A stretch of DNA of 64,000 nt from CAVRUF01 sp963716005 (GCA_963716005.1 OY970285.1:1798001-1862000), one strand, 5' to 3'; counted from the first letter of the stretch, positions 17,245 through 27,202 are shown. Program-made: numbers and translations. Notes: a model not told the origin generated them from the sequence alone.

Positions 17245-18063
17245 TTAGCGCTTGGCGCGTGCAGGCCCTTCGAGCTCCCGGCACTCGTCGATCGGGATCT
17301 CGGTCGCGACCTCCTGGCCTTCGAACTCGACCGTGCACGTGTCCTCGAGCACCGTGTAGCCGGTCACGAGGCCGACGCCCTGCGGCGTCTCCACCCTCCG
17401 CCCGACGCGAGGAGCGCGGTCGCGGAAGCTCTTGTACGTCGGATGCTCGAACGCGAGACAGCAGCGCAGCCGTCCGCACAGTCCCGTGATGCGGCTCGAC
17501 GCGACCGGCAGCGCCTGGTCCTTCGCCATCCGCAGCGTGATCGGCTGCTCGTGCGACGGATAGGACCGGGAGCACTGACCGCGCCCACAGAGTCCGACGT
17601 CGCCGCACAGCCGCGCGCACTCGCGCGGGCCGACCGACCGCAGCTCAACGCGACCGCCGAGCCGGCGGCCGAGCTCCTTCTCGACCGCGCCGAGCCGCGT
17701 GCGCTCGTCCGACTGGTACGAGACCACTGTGCGGGAGCCGTCGAACGCGATCTCCACGGAGACGGGCTTCACCTCGACGTTGCGCTGCTTCAGCACCTCG
17801 CGGAAGACCTTCATCGCGTCGCGCGATTCGGCCTTTCGCACCTCCACCTGATCGCGGTCGTCCTCGGTCGCGAGCCGGACGATCTTGCGAAACGGGGACG
17901 GCGGCTTCGACTCCAGCGTGTGGTTGGCCTTCACCACGCGCGCGAACTCCTGGCCGTACGCGGTCTCGCAAATGACCCGCGCGTTCCAGGGAAGCTCGAG
18001 CCCGTTGGGGTCGAACGAGTACACGCGACCACCCGGCGAGAAGACGACGCCGACGGCCTCCAT
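17245..18063 (-). CDS. ricT: PSP1-domain protein, RicT/YaaT type
   Basis: In Bacillus subtilis this protein joins RicA and RicF in an iron-sulfur complex that assists RNase Y and affects phosphorelay signalling. The 272-residue protein has the conserved sequence from KANHTLESKPPS through VGPRECARLCGDVGLCGRGQ, and the cysteine cluster TGLCGRLRCCLAFEH that holds the clusters. The ATG at 18063 overlaps the stop of the delta' gene (ATGA), the common delta'-ricT gene order. No ricA or ricF is visible here, so its partner may differ in this lineage. Confidence 0.9.
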   Translation of the reverse strand: MEAVGVVFSPGGRVYSFDPNGLELPWNARVICETAYGQEFARVVKANHTLESKPPSPFRKIVRLATEDDRDQVEVRKAESRDAMKVFREVLKQRNVEVKPVSVEIAFDGSRTVVSYQSDERTRLGAVEKELGRRLGGRVELRSVGPRECARLCGDVGLCGRGQCSRSYPSHEQPITLRMAKDQALPVASSRITGLCGRLRCCLAFEHPTYKSFRDRAPRVGRRVETPQGVGLVTGYTVLEDTCTVEFEGQEVATEIPIDECRELEGPARAKR

Positions 18064-19130
18064 CAGGCGAGCACCTGCCTCAGCCGGACGAAGAGCGCCT
18101 CGAGCGCGAGCCCGGTCTGGACGTTGAACTCGAACGAGCGCCACACCTCGCGCACCGTCTCGGCCGCATGGGCGGCGCGCTCGCTAACCTCCGGCGCGTC
18201 CTCGGTGAGCTCCGCCAGCCGGTCGGAGTTGAGCGCAGTGCCCTCGGCGCCCGCGCCCACCACGACGAGATCCCGATACCACGAGCCGAGCACGTCGATC
18301 GCGAGGAGCACCTCGTCGCGCTCGGCCCCGCGCTCGGCGCGCTTCAGCCGCTGGTCGAGATCGCGCTTCGTCTCCTCCACGCCGACCTCCTTCGCCGCCT
18401 CGGCGGCCTGCTCGAGCGTCGCCCGCAGCTCGGCGGCACGGGCGGCGGCGAGATCGCCGACGATCCGCGCAGCCTTGGCCGGCTCGAACGTGTCGTCGCG
18501 ATAGGCCGCGCGCGCGAGATCGAGGACGGCGAACCGTCGCTCGCCGGCACGCGCATCGAGCAACCGCTCGGCGCGGTCGAGCCGCCCGGCGGCGACGCGG
18601 GCCGCGATCTCCAGCTCCTCTCCGGTCAGGCCGCGCGCCGCGAGATGCGTCTTCACCGCCCCGCGGGAGAGCCGCTTGAACGGGACGAGCTGGCAGCGCG
18701 AGCGGATCGTCTCGGGGAGCGGCCCGAGCTCGTCCGCGAGGAGGACGATGACCGCGTACGGCGGCGGCTCCTCGAGATCCTTCAGCAGCGCGTCGGCGGC
18801 GTCCTCGTTCATGAGGTGCGCGCCGCCCACGATGTAGACGCGCCGGTCGGCCTCGAACGGGCGCATGTGCAGGTCGCGCCGCATCTCGCGGATCGGGTCG
18901 ATGCGGATCTGGTCGCCGAGCGGGTCGAGCACGTACAGGTCGGGATGAGCCTCCCGGGCAACGCGGTCGGGCGAGCCGAGCAGCTCGCCCGCGAAGGCGA
19001 ACGCCGCGCGCCGCTTGCCGACGCCGGGCGGCCCGTGGAAGAGGTAGGCGTGCGCCGTCCCCTCCGCGAGCGCGGCGGTCAGCAGGCGCTTGGCCTCGTC
19101 CTGCTCAGGAAAGGTCTCGAAGCTCTGCAC
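18063..19130 (-). CDS. holB: DNA polymerase III subunit delta'
   Basis: Clamp-loader subunit that, with delta and gamma/tau, opens the sliding clamp. The GTG at 19130 gives VQSFETFPEQDEAKRLL, where family homology starts, and overlaps tmk by 26 bases; upstream reading would lie inside tmk. The Walker A is GPPGVGKRRAA, with Arg where Ser/Thr is normal, consistent with delta' being a weak or non-ATPase stator. AHLMNEDAADALLKDLEEPP and the SRC motif of TIRSRCQLVPF are typical. The Cys4 zinc module seen in many delta' proteins is absent. Confidence 0.9.
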   Translation of the reverse strand: MQSFETFPEQDEAKRLLTAALAEGTAHAYLFHGPPGVGKRRAAFAFAGELLGSPDRVAREAHPDLYVLDPLGDQIRIDPIREMRRDLHMRPFEADRRVYIVGGAHLMNEDAADALLKDLEEPPPYAVIVLLADELGPLPETIRSRCQLVPFKRLSRGAVKTHLAARGLTGEELEIAARVAAGRLDRAERLLDARAGERRFAVLDLARAAYRDDTFEPAKAARIVGDLAAARAAELRATLEQAAEAAKEVGVEETKRDLDQRLKRAERGAERDEVLLAIDVLGSWYRDLVVVGAGAEGTALNSDRLAELTEDAPEVSERAAHAAETVREVWRSFEFNVQTGLALEALFVRLRQVLA

Positions 19131-19701
19131 GGATCGCGCTCGCTTGCTCCTCGGGGGTTTTCGTCGCGTCGATCGGGACGACGCGCCGCTGGAAGATCTG
19201 GGCCAGCTCACCGTATGCGCCCTGGACCCGGCCTGCGAACCCGTCGCCCTCGGACTCCATCCGGTCGGGCTCGTCGCCCAGCCGCTCCTTCGCCTGGTCG
19301 AGCGGCAACTCGAGAAGGAAGGTGCGGTCGGGGAGCAGCCCGCCCGTGGCGATCACGTTCAGCTCGAGCACGCGGTCGACGCCGAGGCCGCGCGCGATGC
19401 CCTGGTAGGCGAGCGACGAGTCGAGGAAGCGGTCGCAGACGACGTCCGAGCCGCGCTCGAGCGCCGGGCGAATGACGTCCGCGACGAGTTGCGCGCGCGC
19501 CGCCGCGAAGAGCGCCGCCTCCGTCCAGGGCGCGATCGCGTCGCCGTGAAGGAGCAGCTCGCGGATCTGCTCGCCGACAGGCGTGCCGCCGGGCTCACGC
19601 GTGGCGACGACCTCGCGGCCCTCGGCGCGCAGCGCCTCGACGAGCAGCGCCGCCTGCGTCGTCTTGCCGGAACCGTCGACTCCTTCGAAGGTGATGAACA
19701 T
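19105..19701 (-). CDS. tmk: Thymidylate kinase
   Basis: Phosphorylates dTMP to dTDP with ATP. The 198-residue protein begins MFITFEGVDGSGKTTQ, containing the P-loop (GVDGSGKTT), followed by TREPGGTP, the DR(F/Y) substrate motif in VVCDRFLDSSLAYQG, and a lid region (LDQAKERLGDEPDRME). The same frame is open far upstream, but the ATG at 19701 matches the family start. tmk, holB and ricT form a tight run, as in many Gram-positive genomes. Confidence 0.95.
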   Translation of the reverse strand: MFITFEGVDGSGKTTQAALLVEALRAEGREVVATREPGGTPVGEQIRELLLHGDAIAPWTEAALFAAARAQLVADVIRPALERGSDVVCDRFLDSSLAYQGIARGLGVDRVLELNVIATGGLLPDRTFLLELPLDQAKERLGDEPDRMESEGDGFAGRVQGAYGELAQIFQRRVVPIDATKTPEEQASAIRAELRDLS

Positions 19702-19724
19702 CTGGGCGGCAAGAATACGACGCC

Positions 19725-21039
19725 CTAGACCAGCCGTCCTCCCGCGAGCGAGTACGACGAGTCGAAGAGATCGGCGAGCTCGCGGTCGTGCGTCGCCACG
19801 AGGCAGGCCGTTCCGGTGTCGGCCGCCGCGCGCAGCGCCCGGGCGACCGCGAGCGCAGAGGCAGCGTCCTGGTGGCCGGTCGGCTCGTCGGCGAGCAGGA
19901 CGCGCGGGTGCAGCGCGAGCGACCGCGCGAGGGCGGTGCGCTGCTGCTGGCCGATCGACGTCTCGTACGGGAAGCGGGGGCCGAGCTCCGTGAGCGCGAG
20001 CGTCTCCATCAGCTCGTCCACCCAGGGCCGCGCCTCGTCGAGCCGGCGGGCCAGGCGCGCCGGGTACTCGATGTTCTCGCGGACGGAGAGCTCGTTGAGG
20101 AGCCCGAAGCGCTGCGGCACGACGGCGAGCTCGTCCCAGTCCGTGCCCGGGATCGTCACCGTGCCCGCGTCGGGCTTCTCCCAGCCGGCGAGCAGGTTCA
20201 GCACGGTCGTCTTGCCGGAGCCGGAGCTGCCGACGAGCGCCGCCAGCTCGCCCTCGCGCACCGCTAGGGACACGCCGTCCACGGCCACGACCGTCTCGTC
20301 GCCGCGGTGGAACGTCTTGCGGCCGTCGACGAGCTCGGCGACCACCGGGCCCGGGACGTAGGTTCGCGGCGGCAGCTCGTCCCGCATCAGCGGATGCTGG
20401 AAGCCGCGGACGCGGCCGTGCTCGAGCTCCAGGGTCGTGTGCGCCGCCGCGGTGACGGTTCGGTCGTGCGTGGCGATGATCACCGTCACGCCCGCGCTCG
20501 GTCAGCGTGCCGATCGAGCCCAGGAGCGCGGCCGCCGAGGCCGTGTCGAGCTCGGCGGTCGGCTCGTCGGCGAGCACGACCCGGGATCCCGCGACGAGCG
20601 CCTGCGCGAACGCCGCGCGCTGCTGCTCGCCGCCCGAGAGCTCGTCGGGACGGTGGTCGCGCCGGTCGGTCAGCCCGAGCACGGCCAGCGCGTCGGCCTC
20701 TTGGTCGCTGTCGCCCTCGCCGACGAGACGCAGGTGCTCCGCCACGGTCAGATGCGGCAGGAAGTTGTCGGACGGCCGCTGGAAGACGTACGTGACCGTC
20801 TCGCGGCGCAGCGCGCGCAGTCCCTTGATCTGAAGCTCCCCGACATCGGCCGGGCCGACGAGCACCGTTCCCTCGGTCGGACGGTCGAGCCCGGCCAACA
20901 GTCGGAGCAGCGTCGACTTGCCGGACCCGGACACGCCGACGACCGCGTTCAGCGTCCCGGCCTCGAACTCGGCGTCGACGCCGCGCAGCGCGGGGACCTC
21001 GCCGGCTTCCGTCCGGTAGGTCTTGACGAGTCCTTTCAC
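19725..21039 (-). CDS. Tandem ABC ATPase (two nucleotide-binding domains), single-base frameshift
   Basis: Energises the FtsX-like permease encoded just upstream. The first domain runs from GTG 21039 (KGLVKTYRTEAGEVPALRG) with Walker A GVSGSGKSTLLRLLAG, signature LSGGEQQRAAF and Walker B VVLADEPTAELD. Near 20488 the frame shifts by one base (GGGC where GGC is expected), then continues TVIIATHDRTVTAAAHTTLEL into the second domain with Walker A GSSGSGKTTVLNLLAG and Walker B VLLADEPTGHQD. The second signature is altered to SIGQQQRTALA. One polypeptide of about 438 residues is the likely real product. It starts 8 bases after the permease stop. Confidence 0.85.
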
Positions 21040-21046
21040 GGACGCG

Positions 21047-23713
21047 CTAGTCGCCAAGGCGCAGCACCTCCGCGAGGTTGGCCCGGGCGGCGCTGCGATG
21101 CGCGGCGACCGCGCCGACGATCGCCACGAGCGCCAATACGACGCCGACGCCGACGAAGACGAGCCCCGGAAGCTTGACGAGCGGAACGGGCGAGATGCTC
21201 GCGAGCGGCTCCACGCGCGTGAGCACGAGGCGCGCCGCCAGCGCCGCGAGCGAGACCGCCAGGACGAACGAGACCGAGAGCGCAAGGCCGAGCTCCAGGA
21301 GCAGCGCCCGACGGTGCGAGCGCCCCGAGAGCCCCATCCGGTGCGCGAAGCCGTACGAGAGCGCCCGCGCGCGGGCCCGCGCCTGCATGTAGACGACCAG
21401 CCCGACGAGCCCGAGCAGCCCGGCCACGAGGCCGAGCGCCTGGAGGAACGAGAACGTCCGCGTGAACGCCGTCACGGACGGCCGCTTGGCGAGCTCCTCG
21501 GCGGTCACGATCGGATACGGGCGCGCCGACGAGTTCTCGAGCACCTTCACCGCCGGGCCGGGATCGCCCTTGGCGAGGATCTGGGTCGAGGAACTCGACG
21601 CCGAGAGCGGATTCGGCGTGCCCAGCCGGTCGAACTCTTCTGCGAGCGCGTCGGCCGAGGCGATCACGAGGGGTGAATCCTTCGCCATCCCCGGGAACGC
21701 GCGCGCCGTGCCGACGACGCGGAACGGCACCTCGATGCCATCGATAGTCAGCTTCGTCGCGTTGGTGTTCCCCTGGACGAGCACTACGGGGACCGGCTCG
21801 CCGCCCTCGTCGAGCTTCGCCAGCAGGTCGGCGAGCGACTCGTCCGCGTAGTTCGACTCCCAGTGCACCGCGTCCTCGAACGTCGCCGGATCGACGGCGA
21901 GGACGTAGGTCGGAACACGGTCGAGCGTCGTCGACCCGCCGCCGGGGATGCGCGTCACCTTCGTCGCGGGAACATCCGGATCGGTGGGCGCCTCGCGGTC
22001 GTCGCTGGTCAGCCCGCGCACGTCGCTCCCCAGGCCGAGCAGCGCGGCGGCGTCGATGGTCGCCTTGTACGACGTGACCACGGTCTGGGCGTAGATGAAG
22101 AGCCCGAACGCGACAGCGCAGGCCGTCACGAGCACGAGGAGCAGACGCCTGGCCGCCGCGAGCCGGTGGGCCGCGAGGTAGGTGGCCGGGCCGGTCGCGC
22201 GAGCGCGCCACACCCGGGCGAGGCGCACGAAGAGCCGCGCCGCAAGCCCGGCGACGCCGGCGATCGCCAGGATCGGGAAGAGCAGGAGGTAGGCGCTCGG
22301 CCGCTCGACGCCGTCGGACTGGACGACCACCGCGTCCCCGTTCAGGAGCTTGTGCAGGAACCAGCCCGCCAGCGCGAGCGCGATCAACTCCCACGGAAGC
22401 GGGAACGAGCGGTGGTGGTCGTGGCGCGTGCGGAACTCGCGCGCGAAGGCGATCCCGGCGACGAGGGCGATGAGCGCGAGCCCAAGCGGCCCGCGGAGAG
22501 CAACGTGCCGCAGCGACTCGTCGAGCGCCGCGCGCTCGACCGTCCCGCCGGGTCCGAGGAGGGCGATCGCCGCGTACCCCAACCCGAGCCCGATCACGAG
22601 ACCGACGACGATCGGTAGGAGCGACTCGAGCACCGCAATCGCGCCGATCTGGCCCGGACCCGCGCCGCGGGCGTTCATGAGCGTCGCCTCCGCCTTGCGG
22701 CGCTCCAGCGAGAACACCGCCACGGCGGCGAGGACCGCGAGCGCGATCAGCTGGCCCGCCGCGACGAGCAGGTCGACCGGCGCGCGGACGGTTGCCGCGG
22801 TCAGCGTCGCGGCGCGCACCGCGTTCGGGAGCTGTGAGTTGAACTCGATCGAGTCGGTGAAGCACAGCGCGCAGCGGAACTCGACGTTCAACGGCTCCTC
22901 GGGCGTGAGCAGGGAGCGCTGGAACTCGTCCACGCTCCGCGCGGTCGCGCGCGCTTTCGGCAGCGACGGCCCGTCGGCCGCGTACGGCGCCTCCCAGCGG
23001 AAGTCGGCGTTGTTCCCGCCGAGCTCCTTGGCGAGCTCGATGATCGTCTCCTGGTCTCCGATCGCGAAGGTCGGCGGCGTCGTGTACACCGGCGGCGTGG
23101 GATAGATGTCGTTGTTGAGCGAACGCCAGTAGGGGTTTGCCGGCTCGTCGAAGAGCTGGCGGTAGAGCCCGGCGATCCTCACCTTCGCGGTGTCGAGGAG
23201 CACGTCGTCCCCCGGCTCGAGTCCGAGCTCGCGGGCGGTCGAGTCGGCGAGCCAGATGCCCTCGCCGCCGCCCTCCGCCGTCACGGTCACGTGGTCGAGC
23301 GCATCGGTGCGCGAGAGCAGGCGTACGTCCAGGGTCTGTCGCGGCTGCGCCGGATTTGCGGCGGAGACAGCCGGCCCGAGCACGGTCACGATCGTCGAAC
23401 CGAGGTCCGGGATCGTCGCCGCCTCCTCGTCGAACGCGCGCGTCCGGTCGTCGACCGACGGCGCGTTCAGCGCTCCGATCTCGTCGTTGGCCGCCGAACT
23501 GCCCACTGCGACGTAGATCCCCGCGCCGTACGGCGTGACCGCATCGAGCTCCTGCTCGAGCGCCGCGCTCCCGGCCGAGGCGACGAAGAGCGGCCCGGCC
23601 GCGCTGGCCACGGCCAGAAGAGCCGCGCCGCCGACGAGCGCGGCAGCGATCCCCGGAAACCGGGAGAGGACGAACGGCGCCCTCCGCCAGAGCGGGTTCC
23701 GGGTCACGCGCAC
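21047..23713 (-). CDS. FtsX/MacB-type ABC transporter permease
   Basis: 888-residue membrane protein with two repeated FtsX-like units. An N-terminal helix (about 20-42) leads to a large extracytoplasmic domain; helices follow near 315-335, 358-380, 405-425, 440-455, 470-490 and 530-555, then a second extracytoplasmic domain, and four C-terminal helices end in RANLAEVLRLGD. FtsX signatures include RKAEATLMNARGAGPGQIG and ALSYGFAHRMGLSGRSHRRAL cut across two loops. With the tandem ATPase it probably forms a mechanotransmission or lipoprotein/peptide exporter complex. Substrate is unknown. Confidence 0.88.
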   Translation of the reverse strand: MRVTRNPLWRRAPFVLSRFPGIAAALVGGAALLAVASAAGPLFVASAGSAALEQELDAVTPYGAGIYVAVGSSAANDEIGALNAPSVDDRTRAFDEEAATIPDLGSTIVTVLGPAVSAANPAQPRQTLDVRLLSRTDALDHVTVTAEGGGEGIWLADSTARELGLEPGDDVLLDTAKVRIAGLYRQLFDEPANPYWRSLNNDIYPTPPVYTTPPTFAIGDQETIIELAKELGGNNADFRWEAPYAADGPSLPKARATARSVDEFQRSLLTPEEPLNVEFRCALCFTDSIEFNSQLPNAVRAATLTAATVRAPVDLLVAAGQLIALAVLAAVAVFSLERRKAEATLMNARGAGPGQIGAIAVLESLLPIVVGLVIGLGLGYAAIALLGPGGTVERAALDESLRHVALRGPLGLALIALVAGIAFAREFRTRHDHHRSFPLPWELIALALAGWFLHKLLNGDAVVVQSDGVERPSAYLLLFPILAIAGVAGLAARLFVRLARVWRARATGPATYLAAHRLAAARRLLLVLVTACAVAFGLFIYAQTVVTSYKATIDAAALLGLGSDVRGLTSDDREAPTDPDVPATKVTRIPGGGSTTLDRVPTYVLAVDPATFEDAVHWESNYADESLADLLAKLDEGGEPVPVVLVQGNTNATKLTIDGIEVPFRVVGTARAFPGMAKDSPLVIASADALAEEFDRLGTPNPLSASSSSTQILAKGDPGPAVKVLENSSARPYPIVTAEELAKRPSVTAFTRTFSFLQALGLVAGLLGLVGLVVYMQARARARALSYGFAHRMGLSGRSHRRALLLELGLALSVSFVLAVSLAALAARLVLTRVEPLASISPVPLVKLPGLVFVGVGVVLALVAIVGAVAAHRSAARANLAEVLRLGD

Positions 23714-23769
23714 AGTACGTTCGACGTCACAGATCGCCTCCTGATTGCGGCCACGTAGGATTCTGGGCC

Positions 23770-24693
23770 GTGCGGGCCCTGGTCACAGGCGGCGCGGGCT
23801 TCATCGGCTCGCATCTGGTCGACGCGCTCGTGGAGCGCGGCGATTCCGTCCTCGTGCTCGACGACCTCTCCACGGGCAAGACGGAGAATCTGAACGGTTC
23901 CGCCTCGTTCGTCGAGGGCGACGTGCGCGACGCGGCCGCCGTCGACGCCGCCTTCGAGGAGCTCGACCCCGAGGTTTGCTTCCATCTCGCGGCGCAGGCC
24001 GACGTGCGCCGCTCCATCGAGGATCCCGTCCGCGACTCCGAGATCAACACGATCGGCACGATCCGCGCTCTCGAGGCGTCGCGGCGGCACGGCACGCAGC
24101 TCATCCTGTCCTCCACGGGCGGCGCGATCTACGGCGAGTGCGCCGAGCCGGCGCTCGAGACCGCGGCCCGGCTGCCGCTGTCGCCGTACGGGACGTCGAA
24201 GCTCGCGGCCGAGGAGTACCTCGGCGCGTACGGGCGCCTGTACGGGACGACGCACGTGGCGCTGCGCTACGCGAACGTCTACGGGCCGCGCCAGGATCCG
24301 CACGGCGAGGCCGGCGTGGTCGCCATCTTCCTCGGCCGAATTGCAGCCGGCGAGCCTCCGCGGATCTTCGGCGACGGGCGCCAGACGCGCGACTACGTGT
24401 ACGTCGGCGACGTGGTCGCAGCGACGCTGGCAGCGGCCGGGCAGGACGGCGGCGTCTTCAACGTCGGTACGGGCGTCGAGACCTCCGTGCTCGACCTCGC
24501 GCAGGCGTGCGCGCGTGTAACGGGAGCAAAGTTCGAGCCCCTGTTCGAGCCCGCCCGGCTCGGCGAGCTCGAGCGCAGCGTGCTCGACCCGGAGCTGGCC
24601 GCGGATGTGCTCGGCTTCCGCGCGGAGGTTTCGGTAGAAGACGGACTCGAGCGAATTTGGGCGGAAGGAGAGGACGGACGAGGGCCGAAATAG
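23770..24693 (+). CDS. galE: NAD-dependent sugar epimerase, UDP-glucose 4-epimerase type
   Basis: Extended short-chain dehydrogenase of 307 residues. Nucleotide binding is by TGGAGFIGSHLVDAL and DDLSTGK; the catalytic site has SSTGGAIYGE and YGTSKLAAEEYL (Tyr-x3-Lys), and VALRYANVYGPRQDP is the substrate-loop motif. This is closest to the galE-like epimerases of actinobacteria. It could supply UDP-galactose for surface glycans. The GTG at 23770 starts the Rossmann fold directly. It is divergent from the permease gene. Confidence 0.85.
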   Translation: MRALVTGGAGFIGSHLVDALVERGDSVLVLDDLSTGKTENLNGSASFVEGDVRDAAAVDAAFEELDPEVCFHLAAQADVRRSIEDPVRDSEINTIGTIRALEASRRHGTQLILSSTGGAIYGECAEPALETAARLPLSPYGTSKLAAEEYLGAYGRLYGTTHVALRYANVYGPRQDPHGEAGVVAIFLGRIAAGEPPRIFGDGRQTRDYVYVGDVVAATLAAAGQDGGVFNVGTGVETSVLDLAQACARVTGAKFEPLFEPARLGELERSVLDPELAADVLGFRAEVSVEDGLERIWAEGEDGRGPK

Positions 24694-24702
24694 GTCGGCC
24701 CA

Positions 24703-25248
24703 ATGGAACTTCCGTCCAACCTAGCTCCCGAGAATCCCTGGCGCTCGACCGCGCTGGTCGCCTCCGGCGTCGCGGCGCTCGAGCTCTTCGTCCTCGTCAT
24801 CCTCGCGTTCGCGATCTTCGTGAAGCCGATGCTCTCGAACGAGCCGAGCACGGCCGCGCCGGAAAAGAAGGCCGCCGCGACCAAGTCCACAGCGGCCGCG
24901 CCTTCGAAGTCGACGGCGACGAAGACGTCCACCCCGACGAAGACCGCGAAGGCCGCGCCGGTCGCCCGCACGAAGACGAAGGTGCTGATCCTGAACGGGA
25001 ACGGCCGCTCCGGCGCCGCCAGCGAGAAGGCCTCGTGGGTCATGACGAAGGGCTATCCGATCGCCGCGACGGCCAACGCCTCGCGCACCGATTTCGCCCG
25101 CTCGCTCGTCATGTACAAGCCCGGCTTCGAGGCCGAGGCGAAGCGGTTCGGCAAGGACTTCAACGTCTCGCGCGTCATCCCGCTCGACGGGATGAAGAAG
25201 AGCGAGCTCGAGGGCGCCGCACTCGTCCTCATCATCGGCGCCGAGTAG
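24703..25248 (+). CDS. Membrane-anchored LytR_C-domain protein
   Basis: 181 residues: a short cytosolic tail, one transmembrane helix (about 19-42, VASGVAALELFVLVILAFAI), a Lys/Ala/Thr-rich linker (about 48-85), then a compact domain with VLILNGNGRSGAASEKASWV and VIPLDGMKKSELEGAALVLI. This matches the LytR C-terminal domain found with or without the LytR-CpsA-Psr catalytic part. The role is probably in envelope polymer attachment. It begins 10 bases after the epimerase gene. Confidence 0.8.
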   Translation: MELPSNLAPENPWRSTALVASGVAALELFVLVILAFAIFVKPMLSNEPSTAAPEKKAAATKSTAAAPSKSTATKTSTPTKTAKAAPVARTKTKVLILNGNGRSGAASEKASWVMTKGYPIAATANASRTDFARSLVMYKPGFEAEAKRFGKDFNVSRVIPLDGMKKSELEGAALVLIIGAE

Positions 25249-25298
25249 CGCCGCCTGTTCCAGCCTGGCCGGACACGGCGCGGGGATAGCCTAGTCCC

Positions 25299-26333
25299 GT
25301 GACTCGTCCGCTTCTCGTTCGCGCGGCCCGCCGCGAACCCGTCGAACGCACGCCCGTCTGGTTCATGCGCCAGGCCGGCCGCTCGCTCCCGGAGTACCGC
25401 GAGATCCGCAAGCGCGCCCGGCTCTTCGACATCTGCGCGGACGCGAAGCTCTGCGCCGAGGTGACGCTCCAGCCCGTGCGACGGCACAACGTCGACGCGG
25501 CCGTCATGTTCGCCGACATCGTCCTGCCGCTCCTGGGGATGGGCGCAAACGTGGAGCTGCGCGACGGCGTCGGGCCCGTGGTCGATCCGCCGGTGCGCAC
25601 GCTCGCGGCCGTCGAGCGGCTCGCGGTTCCGGACCCGCGGGAAACGCTGCCGGCGTTCCTCGACGCGATCCGGCTCGTGCGCGCGGCCCTGCGCGACGAC
25701 CAGGCAGTCGTCGGGTTCTGCGGCGCGCCGTTCACCGTCGCCGGCTACCTGATCGAAGGGAAGCCCTCGCGCGACTTCGCCGAGACCAAGCGCCTCATGT
25801 ACTCGACCCCCGAGGTCTGGCACGCGCTCGCGGAGAAGCTCGCCGACGCGTTCTCCGCGTACGTGGCGGCCCAGGTCGAGGCGGGCGCCGACGCGATCCA
25901 GCTCTTCGACTCGTGGGCCGGCGCGCTCTCCGCCGCCGACTACCGCGAGTTCGCCGCCCCCTACTCCGCGCGGATCCTGGCCGCGGTCGACGCACCGACG
26001 ATCCACTTCGCAACCGGCGCCGGACACCTCCTCCCCGACCTCGCGGCGACCGGCGGCGACGTGATCGGGCTCGACTGGCGCGTTCCGCTGTCCCAGGGCT
26101 GGAAGCTCGTCGGGCACAACCGCGGCGTGCAAGGAAACCTCGATCCGACACTCGTATTGGGCGGTTGGCAACGCATGAGCGAGGCCGCGATAGGCATTCT
26201 CGAAGAGGCCGGGGGACGCGAAGGGCATATCTTCAACCTCGGTCACGGTGTTCTCCCCCAGACGGACCCGGACATGTTGGGCCGACTGGTGGAACTGGTG
26301 CATGAGCGAACTGCGGCGGAGGTGCCCGCGTGA
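25299..26333 (+). CDS. hemE: Uroporphyrinogen decarboxylase
   Basis: Removes four carboxyl groups from uroporphyrinogen III to give coproporphyrinogen III. The 344-residue protein carries the signature PVWFMRQAGRSLPEYR, then MFADIVLPLLGMG, GFCGAPFTVAGYLIEG and FNLGHGVLP near the C-terminus. The GTG at 25299 is the start nearest to the family N-terminus. Its TGA overlaps the GTG of hemH (GTGA). Confidence 0.95.
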   Translation: MTRPLLVRAARREPVERTPVWFMRQAGRSLPEYREIRKRARLFDICADAKLCAEVTLQPVRRHNVDAAVMFADIVLPLLGMGANVELRDGVGPVVDPPVRTLAAVERLAVPDPRETLPAFLDAIRLVRAALRDDQAVVGFCGAPFTVAGYLIEGKPSRDFAETKRLMYSTPEVWHALAEKLADAFSAYVAAQVEAGADAIQLFDSWAGALSAADYREFAAPYSARILAAVDAPTIHFATGAGHLLPDLAATGGDVIGLDWRVPLSQGWKLVGHNRGVQGNLDPTLVLGGWQRMSEAAIGILEEAGGREGHIFNLGHGVLPQTDPDMLGRLVELVHERTAAEVPA

Positions 26334-27202
26334 AGACGGCGGTGATTGCGATGGCGTACGGGAGTCCTTCCTCGATCGAGGACGTCCCCGCCTACCTCCA
26401 GGACGTGCGCGGAGGCCGCCCGGCCCGCTCGGAAGCGGTCGCCTCGCTCGCCGAGCGCTACCGCCGCATCGGCGGCTCGTCGCCGCTGAACGAGGTCACG
26501 GAGAAGCAGCGCCTGGCCCTCGAACGCGAGCTGGGCGTTCCGGTCTACGTGGGGATGAAGCACTGGGAGCCGTGGATCTGCGACGCCGTGAAGCAGGCGA
26601 TCGACGGCGGCGCCGAGCGCCTCGTCGGCCTCGTACTTGCTCCCCACTACTCGCGCATGTCGATCGGCGAGTACCGCGAGCGGGTCGAGAGCGGCCTGAA
26701 CGGCGCCGAGGTCGAGCTGCGGTTCATCGAGAGCTGGGGTGCCTACCAGCCGTTCGTCGACGTGCTGGCGAACCGCGTGCGCGGAACGGCCTCCCACGTG
26801 GTCTTCACGGCGCACAGCCTCCCTGCGCGGATCCTGGCCGACGACGACCCGTACCGCGACCAGCTCCTCGAGACCTCCCGTCTCGTGGCCGAGCGTGCCG
26901 GTCTCGATCCGATGCACTGGTCATTCGCCTTCCAGAGCGAGAGCCCGACGGGCGAGCCCTGGCTCGGGCCGGACATCCTCGACGAGCTGAAGCGCCTGAG
27001 AGACCACGGTGTGCGCTCGGTGCTCGTCGCCCCGATCGGCTTCGTCGCCGATCACCTGGAGATCCTCTGGGACCTCGACATCGAGGCCCGCGACAAGGCG
27101 ATCGAGCTCGGGCTGCGGCTCGAGCGCACGCCGTCCTTGAACGACGACCCGGATTTCATCCGCGCCCTAGCGGCGCTCGTCCGCAGGGAGGTGGAATCGT
27201 GA
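26330..27202 (+). CDS. hemH: Ferrochelatase, coproporphyrin-dependent type
   Basis: Inserts iron into the porphyrin. The 290-residue protein has MAYGSPSSIEDVPAYL, the metal-binding HYSRMS and the catalytic histidine in VVFTAHSLPARI, with GFVADHLEILWDLD near the end. In actinobacteria the enzyme acts on coproporphyrin III (the CpfC role), which I infer from lineage rather than from a residue here. It overlaps hemE by 4 bases and the next small gene by 4 bases. Confidence 0.92.
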   Translation: MKTAVIAMAYGSPSSIEDVPAYLQDVRGGRPARSEAVASLAERYRRIGGSSPLNEVTEKQRLALERELGVPVYVGMKHWEPWICDAVKQAIDGGAERLVGLVLAPHYSRMSIGEYRERVESGLNGAEVELRFIESWGAYQPFVDVLANRVRGTASHVVFTAHSLPARILADDDPYRDQLLETSRLVAERAGLDPMHWSFAFQSESPTGEPWLGPDILDELKRLRDHGVRSVLVAPIGFVADHLEILWDLDIEARDKAIELGLRLERTPSLNDDPDFIRALAALVRREVES

